A stretch of 64,000 nucleotides of DNA from Pocillopora verrucosa (taxonomy: Eukaryota; Cnidaria; Anthozoa; Scleractinia; Pocilloporidae). Below the pieces are notes generated by a model. That model searched no databases. It was given only the letters and a program-made list of their open reading frames with translations, and had not been told where the DNA came from. Shown here piece by piece: positions 56,969 to 64,000 of this stretch; position 1 is the first letter of the stretch, and each line of letters opens with the position of its first letter. The position numbers and the translations under genes are program-made. The stretch is taken from contig NC_089318.1 of assembly GCF_036669915.1 (NCBI RefSeq), forward strand, positions 22,672,725 to 22,736,724, read 5' to 3'.

Positions 56969-58584
56969 TCACAGCTTTGACAGTTGGGGCAATGTCAAAG
57001 TCGAAGCAGAACATGGTAGGTCGAGATATTCACCTACAAGAAAAATAGGAAAAAGATCCTAGCGTTCAATTCTTATGTCATATTCACCATGCGAGCCACA
57101 AAGAAAGGCGTGCATCTTGCCACTTCTGTAACAAACACTCAGCAGCGAGGCCTTGGCGCAAAAAAGAAAAATCCGGAAGTAATTGCTTGGGGAAAAAAAT
57201 ATATCGAGGATTCTCCAAGACTGTCCCCTATAACTATGTAACGGAATTTCCCCATAACATTAGCATAATAAAAGCGAGTTTCATGCTACGTCCTTTATTT
57301 AAAAATTCGATCCCTTGGTCTAACAATGTGTGAAATTGGTTCAATTCCGAAGAGGGAAAGTTGGTTTTTGAGCGCTTTGGATATAATCGGTGTGTCTCGG
57401 AAAACCGTTTCCAGCCGCCTTAAATGACTTTGTAAACACGTGATTCCTCTTAAATTTTTGTCGTTTTTATTTTTTTCTCTTCCGTGTCCGAGTTTTTCTG
57501 TTCAAACGGAAAGAAACCCGATTGGTTGTTGTTCTCGGAGATAGCAGTTGTCAGTTTTGAAATAAATTTTCAGTTTCAAAAGTATAAATGTGGGCCAAAA
57601 AAAAAAATAGAAATCTCGAACAATGTTTAACGTAACGAACGCGTCGTGAGGAAAACTTCATCCTCCACTTACCTATTTTGTGCAAGGTTTCCGTGACCTT
57701 TGAACTGCTAGGAACTGAGATAACTACAGCACCATCAACACTACAAGAAAAAAAATTACAATTCAAATCAATTTTGATCAAAGTAATACCGTGTAATAAG
57801 AAAATTTTCCGGAGTTCGTAGACAGTCCTCAATCCGCAATAACGAGTTTCGAACGAGAAAAAAAATCCGTAAAGCAGACGCAGCAAAAATTTACTATCCT
57901 CGGTCAAAGACGAAAAGGTAATCCGCAAACAAATTAAGTGTTAATTAGTATTTTTTGTAATCCGACTTCCGTCGAAACATTGTAGTAACGAACCTACCAC
58001 CTAAATATGACTAGAAAAGGACGCTTAGCGATTTGAAATTATTACGCTTCTTTCTTGGTAATGTTTTGCTGCTTGAACCACAAATGGCAAAAAAAGTTTC
58101 CCAGCCGAAACTTCAGTCATCTCGAGCAACAAATCTTTGTTCCTGCGAAATAAAAATCGGCAAACTACAAATTTATTACACTACACGGTATTAACGATAT
58201 GCTTCAGTTTCGTCAGCACCAACAGGTTAGCTCATGGATGCACCCAAGGGACATTTGACAGGGAATTTGAAGTAATAACTGTACCTTTTAGATGAATTCA
58301 AGACCTGCAAATCGGCCAGCGCCATAACAGAATTCCTTAACAAGTCAAGCGAGAGGACCTCGTAGAACTTCACATCACCTAGAGAGTGAAGAAATGATAG
58401 TTCAGACCACGAGGCCACGACCTCCCCCCCACCACCCTAGTAAATATTTCCAGCAGTAATGGTTGACGGAACACCAGAGTTACACATATCATTTTTCAAG
58501 TAAAACATGACCATCCCGAGGGTTGTGTCGAGGGTTATCACGAAGGTTTATCCGTGGGCTGTCCCTAAAGGTAAATAAATAAAA

Positions 58585-58629
<45 letters not shown>

Positions 58630-60800
58630 TATAGCAAGTAATTCAGTGTTAACAACTGAGTTGAAAACGTAAGTTGGCCACCGTAAAGAGTTTAAAGGCT
58701 TAGGTTTCGAGCGCTAGCCCTTCGTCAAAGCGATTGCATAAAGCTGTTCCGTAGGTCGCCCAAGGTTTTTCCATTTGTGTTAAGCATGTACCAACTTACC
58801 AGTGAGTACAAGCTCAGCTGCCTTGTCCTGAATTTGTTTTACAATCTCTGACAGTGGTTGTTCGTGAATACCATCAGGGAAGTTGGCAAAAAACTGACAT
58901 GTAATCTGAAAATGGTAACAACATACTTCCAAATTACCTTAGCTATTACGCATGGGATCAAGAGATATTTGCGTGGGTCATTTTTGTCACCCTGTTCTAT
59001 GTGTGACAGTTGGTGTTTGACTCACCCCGTATGCTGTCAAAATAGGTCTCCATATGTCCGCACTGAAATTGATGTCCTTCTCCTGAAGAATCTTTACTTT
59101 CCCATTTCGAATATTTATCGAGCCATGGTGCTCTAATAACTGAACAGTCTCCCGAAAGTACTCAAAGTTCTGGAGAAGGAGTAAAATGAAACACTTAATT
59201 AAAATACAATTTATTTTACTCCAATCAAACACCAGAAAAATTATCAGAAGACATCGGTCGTTACCTCATTGACTTGTTCAGTAACTGGAGGAACTTCTTG
59301 CACCAAAAGTTTCATCAAAAATTCAAAATCAGCAAACAGTTGAACTGAGGAAAACAGGAAAAAGTTTGGAACAAAATCAGACATCACCTCGATAGCACCT
59401 CGTGGAAAAGGGGAAACCATGACCAATAGTCAAACTCGCAAATGCTTTCACAAAGCAAGGAGTCAGACAACTCGAACAGCAATGCAATCAGACAGCATTT
59501 AACACTCCAATCATGGATGAAGAAATATCCGAAGTGCTCGGTCGAATACTATGCACTCACTGACGGGAGGGCTGGACGGGAAAATATCTGGTTCAAGGTC
59601 GCAAAGTACCTGGCCCTGCTCAGGCCATCTAGTCCGTTCACAGGCTCTTCAGTAGAGAATAAAGTTTAAAGAAAAGGAGGAAGAAGAGGAGGACCACCCC
59701 ACCCCACCCCTCACCAGCCATCTCACTTAAAGCCAGTTTCTTCAAGGCTCTTGCAACCGGAAACTATTTGCAGACTATGGCTATCGTGTGCTATCGCGTG
59801 CAGTATGATAATCCTGCACTGATTGCGTCACAAAACAGAGATCAGTGAGCTTTCGCTGATTGGTTGTTTCATCTGAGCACAATAACCAATCAGGTTTCTT
59901 TATTGATCGAAAAAATACTTGGAAACAAGAAGGGTAAAACAACTTTTTTACACGGTGAAAAAAAAATAAAAGCGAAATCGAAAAAATATGGGAAAAAACG
60001 AATTCACAGCTTCATTTGACTTACCTAACTGCTTTTCTGAAGAAGGCTGTTTATGCGCAGATAGGGAAAACATGCCAGTTCTAAAGAAATCGCACAAAAT
60101 AACATTTCTTTTACATGCCAGCAGCATGTGTATGGCTGCCTCATCTTTGACGTTTCGTACGGAATTTGCGAGATGTTCACCCTTCTTTGCCGCTTGCCCT
60201 GAAGAACTTGGCCCATCAATTGCATTTGCGGTAATGTCTCTGATTCTCACAAATCCATCCTTGGTTTTCTCCAAAGACGATTTTAATAAATCGATACTCT
60301 CGTTTACCAAAGCTACACTGTCCGTGTTACCTAGATCAACAAACCAAAGGAAAATTAGTTTCAAGTCAGTACACTTGAACAAATGATTCAACCAGCTAAT
60401 CATACAAAAGTACGTTTTGCAACTCAGAATTCCACATCACAATTAACAAAATGCGTTTGGAGAATTTGAAATTGAATCAACCGATAATCCCCTAATTTAT
60501 ATATATTTTTCTCATTTCTTGTCTGCTTGATATCATACTGATAGTGTAAGGAGAAATTCTGTCTAGATCACTGGTGGGACTTAAAGGGCTAACAGGCCCA
60601 CTGCACAAACAAAAACAGTAAAACCTATTGGCAATGCTGTTTAAGGTTTAGCATCATTTAAAACTTCTTTTTAGGTTGAAATTCTTTATCAATTTTGAGG
60701 AATTCATATTCAGTTAGGAAAGACTAATATTTTCATTTCATGGCATTCTTGTACAAAATTCCAAAAATGCATTTCAATCCATTTATTATTATCACAATTA

Positions 60801-60849
<49 letters not shown>

Positions 60850-63800
60850 AACAAACCTGCAGACTTTATAGGAATATGCCACAAGAGACACAACTCTTTC
60901 AGCCAGGTAAATTTTTCTAACAGCTCATCTGCAATGTAACATAACACAAAAATACAATTAAAACTAGGGGCTATATGTATACAGACAAGAGAAAAACAAC
61001 AAAATAAATCAAATGAACAAACAAACACATAAACAAACCAACAACAAAACAAAAACAAAAAATCAAGAAAAATAACAAACAAACCAAAAAACAAACAAGA
61101 AAAACCCAAGGAAAATGACAAACAAAACAAAACCAAAACCAAACAAAATAATTGACTCCATCTACATGCAAGGCTAGTTCTCAGTCTCAGTGATTAACTT
61201 GAGCAAAACAAGATTTTTGCCATGTCAGTATCCTACATCAATGAACAACATTTGAATGGTTGATCATGATTTCCAATTCTAAATGATGTGTTTGGGTTTA
61301 AAAGTTTGTGATAAACTTTGAGCTATCACAGGGGTCCATTAAAACATACACCAACTAACACCTCTCTCACACCAAACTTACCAAAATGGAGTCCTTGTAA
61401 ATTTTGCAGCATGATTGAAGCCACAAGAACACTAGGGGAATGAATCATTCCTTTTTGTAGATCATGCAAGACTTTGTATCCCAGTGACTTCACGGTTTTC
61501 TTCTCATCATTGGACAAATAATGAAACAAATGTCTGAAAAGGAAAACATGTTCAATTGACAGTTTTTTAGAGCCATATTGTTAAGCTGGTTCTGCGTATT
61601 TCAGTGATAAATGCAGAGATATCCATGACTCCATAAGGTAAAAATCATGACTCTTCACAGAGTTGACTTTATGGGTACAGCAAGATTTCTACACAGACAT
61701 GCATCCAAGTTTATTGGCCTTACCTAAATTGCTGAAATTCAACTGCATTGGATACTCAAATGCTCAAATGTAAAGATCAAGTGCAACTAGGAGGGGTGAT
61801 TCCTATGGAACTCCCTTTGTGTTACCTAAAGCTTTCTCTCTAGCAAGGCAGAAATGTTCCATGAGACCCACTCCATGTAGTGGGGTCACTTGTGTGTGTT
61901 TTTGGTGCCTTAAAACCAGTTGGAACCAACAGGAGTTTGAACCTCCTCATGCTGTATACTTTGGCATGTTAGCAAGACAATGAGTGATTCCTTGGTCCCT
62001 CAGCTTGGGCTTGAATCACATGTGCTGTGGTGACTAATAAATGCCCTTAGCTAAGCTCCCCTTAGCAGAATATGGCGCATTGAAAATTATGGTAACAATG
62101 AAGTCACAACAGAATTAACATTCCTTCTAAAAATTTCATAGCAGTTGCCTTATATTCACCTTGGTATAGCTGCATTATCCACCCTGTTAAGCTTTCCGTC
62201 TGTGAATCTACTCAGAGGTATAAGCTCTCCAATGTGAATATGTATACTTCCATAGTCCTCTGTCAGGACAGATCTGCTTCTGATCAACCCCTATATTAGA
62301 AATTTTGGAAAAAGCATTAACTAAACATTAAGCTAGCAAGTTCATCTGTAAGCCTGAAGGTATGCAGAAACATACTTGACTGGCTATGATTAAGATTTTC
62401 TGGAAAGATATTTAAGATCCTGAAAACATTGTCTCACTCAAAGTGCAAAATTAAATTATTCCAAGTACAAGACTTTTGCAAAATTCTAGAGTAAAGGTGT
62501 TGCAAAATATATGCAACCAAGAATTACCATATCTGCATGTTCTATGATGTTTCTTCTGGTAGACTCTTTAGGTACAGTTTTCATGTATCTACAAACTTAT
62601 TTCAAACAAAAATTTCACATGCATGTAAAAGGCCCCTGAAAAGCACCTCAAAGAGCACGTGAAAATTGTTTCCCTTTCACGGTGTTTCTACATTATTTTC
62701 AACCAGTTCTTGAAGCCTAAGAGTTGTGCTTAGGTATGTGCTTTACACCTTTGGCTATGATTTTTAATGGAACCTGAACAAATCTGAATTGAAAAACTTG
62801 TGAAAAACAGTACCTGTGAAAGAGTACTTCATGCAAGTTCATGCATGCAAGATATTAAGGGAGTCAGAGATGCATGCTGTTGTCACCTTTATTGAGATCT
62901 TTAGATATTATTATTCTGAGTCAAACTGATTCTGCAAGGCCCCATCTAGGGACTGGCATGAGTTCATTTTGACTGTATTTGTACCAATTATAAGCAATAC
63001 TCACTCTAAGAGATTCCTTAGGTTTTGGTATTCCCAGCAGCTCATATGCATAAAGTGATTCTTCCAGAATTCTGTCATAACTTATGCTGATTGGACAAAT
63101 GATAACATCTGGCACACGAGCATTTGTGTATGCATCCACAACCATGGAAAGGACACCTGGTAAATGATTTGTTTTTACCTTTGTCACCTGGTTTCTGATA
63201 ATGATTTTACAAATGTCACCCTAGTGTTATATTGACTATTAATTCAGTGGTAGGCTTTTGAAATTTTGCATGGGATTAATAGAACAGTCATAAGAATTGT
63301 CCAAATGAATGGTTTGTCAGGGGAAACTTTAGCCTCTCCTTTTGGTAAGAAATTATCTGCCATACTAGGTGACCTATAGTTTTCCCAGAGACAATTGTGC
63401 AACTAAGAGAAAATTCAATGAAGTTGAGTCATGTTTGGTTAATTTGGTCAGATGTGAGCAAACCAGGCTTTGATCTTTCATTTTATTTTAATTTAACCCT
63501 TTAACTCTCAGAGTGACCAAGACAGAATTTCTCCTTACAATATACAATTTCAATCAGACAGGTGATAAGAATAAAGAAAAATATCAGTTTAAGGATTTTC
63601 TAGTTGATCCCATACCAAATTCTCAGAACTAGCATCATAAGAATTGTGCGGCAGACAGTAAGGAGAATTACTAATAAGATCTTGGGCATTAAAGAGTTAA
63701 TACAAAATGGTCTTATCCAAAAATTTCCAGCTTTACACAGGATATTTTAAAAGAACACTTACCAAGTCTAGGTTGCAGAAATTTTCCTGTTCTACTTCTT

Positions 63801-64000
63801 GTTCCTTCTAAAAAGAACTCCAGTGGTTGATCACCAATCTGAAGTTGATTCTGTATGTACTCTGTGAACACGACCCAGTACAGTGGGTCAGACATAAAAG
63901 AACGACGCATGTAGAATGCTCCACTGTTTCTGAACAATGTACGGACTACCCGCATGTTCATGAAATCTGCAGCAGCTGCAATAAATGGCAGTGGAATGTC
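56969..64000 (-). CDS. GNPAT: dihydroxyacetone-phosphate acyltransferase (GNPAT), 3' part
   Basis: GNPAT acylates DHAP at the inner face of peroxisomes, the first step of plasmalogen/ether-lipid synthesis, and works with AGPS. Exons in the window, high to low: 63763-beyond 64000, 63005-63156, 62160-62290, 61382-61533, 60857-60928, 60025-60330, 59265-59344, 59026-59169, 58800-58905, 58285-58378, 57673-57740, 56969-57033. All phases agree, giving about 535 residues. The first visible exon carries acyltransferase motif III (FFLEGTRSR) after [10 protein letters not shown]. The next has [20 protein letters not shown] and GIPKPKES. Later ones have [18 protein letters not shown] and [16 protein letters not shown]. 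The last exon ends LPQLSKL-stop: SKL is a canonical PTS1, where the human protein ends AKL. The exon 60025-60330 is divergent and low in similarity. The N-terminus with the HxxxxD motif lies beyond the right edge. Confidence 0.92.
58580..58745. repeat. dispersed repeat with GTAAGTTTCTAAAG start, copy 2
   Basis: Shares GGGTAAGTTTCTAAAGAAACTG, AACAACTGAGTTGAAAACG, GGCCACCGTAAAGAGTTT and TTTCGAGCGCTAGCCCTTCG with 16577-16815. Only the first half of the inverted element is present. It lies in a GNPAT intron. Confidence 0.55.
60455..60592. repeat. MITE, TTAACCCTTTAACTCCCA family, partial
   Basis: Right-hand two thirds of a reverse-oriented copy: AATCAACCGATAATCCCC, TTGTCTGCTTGATATCATAC and AGGAGAAATTCTGTCTAGATC, ending ACTTAAAGGGCTAA. 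It lies in a GNPAT intron. Confidence 0.6.
60784..60847. repeat. (ATT)n microsatellite
   Basis: An almost pure ATT/TTA array of about 60 bases. It ends about nine bases from the low-coordinate edge of the GNPAT exon at 60857, that is, just downstream of its donor in the transcript. Confidence 0.9.
60990..61150. repeat. CAAA-rich low-complexity tract
   Basis: Dominated by ACAAAC, AACAAA and AAAACC units on the plus strand. The open frames across it on the minus strand (Phe/Leu/Cys/Val-rich) are artefacts of composition. It lies in a GNPAT intron. Confidence 0.8.
63493..63700. repeat. MITE, TTAACCCTTTAACTCCCA family, near full length
   Basis: Begins TTAACCCTTTAACTCTCAG, ends CTTGGGCATTAAAGAGTTAA, with GTGACCAAGACAGAATTTCTCC and CAGACAGTAAGGAGAATTACT inside. 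Same orientation as 37513-37723. It lies in a GNPAT intron. Confidence 0.75.

Noticed and set aside
59948..60403. 151-aa minus-strand frame starting MISWLNHLF as a separate gene
   Set aside because: Its middle is the GNPAT exon 60025-60330; the N-terminal Met and the C-terminal tail lie in introns with good splice sites at both edges.
60843..61171. Hydrophobic Phe/Val/Cys-rich minus-strand frames resembling membrane proteins
   Set aside because: They read across a CAAA-rich intronic tract of GNPAT; hydrophobicity is a by-product of base composition.

Overview
The window is animal genomic DNA: AT-rich, with intron-rich genes, GT-AG introns and many short dispersed repeats. Product similarities and the mix of repeat families fit an anthozoan cnidarian, most likely a stony coral. 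That taxonomic call is inference. No bacterial, CRISPR or complete viral feature was seen.

From left to right the window holds the following. (1) A partial two-pore K+ channel gene (minus, 601-934) running off the left edge. (2) A decayed multicopy mobile gene at 1165-4345, arranged as a large inverted duplication. (3) A two-exon BEN-domain gene, BEN-A (plus, tentative exon 1 at 6932, main exon 10479-12215). (4) A complete GTPBP2-type GTPase gene (plus, 11 exons, 13647-22374, 561 aa). (5) A BEN-A paralogue, BEN-B (minus, main exon 24588-26300, likely exon 1 at 28810-28860). (6) A complete ERCC2/XPD helicase gene (minus, 31 exons, 30583-44791, 759 aa). All reconstructed junctions keep frame, and the Walker A, DEAH and four Fe-S cysteines fall at the same residue numbers as in human XPD. 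(7) A FAM167-like coiled-coil gene (plus, 45342-45737), divergent from XPD. (8) A small secreted-protein gene (plus, 49366-51059) built from tandemly duplicated exons and not recognised. (9) The 3' part of a GNPAT gene (minus, 56969 to beyond 64000), ending in the peroxisomal signal SKL.

The introns and spacers carry mobile DNA: a 1.57 kb piggyBac relic with TTAA flanks inside XPD intron 12; a LINE 3' tail inside GTPBP2; three kinds of tRNA-derived SINE-like sequence; at least ten copies of one TTAACCCTTTAACTCCCA MITE family; and several other hairpin elements. The genes are not an operon. GTPBP2 (ribosome rescue/translation GTPase), XPD (TFIIH, nucleotide-excision repair) and GNPAT (ether-lipid synthesis in peroxisomes) are ordinary housekeeping genes. 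The parts least explained by known families are the exon-duplicated secreted gene, the BEN pair flanking GTPBP2, and the inverted mobile gene.

Exon coordinates were derived by hand from reading frame, splice signals and remembered family similarity. No alignment or transcript was available.
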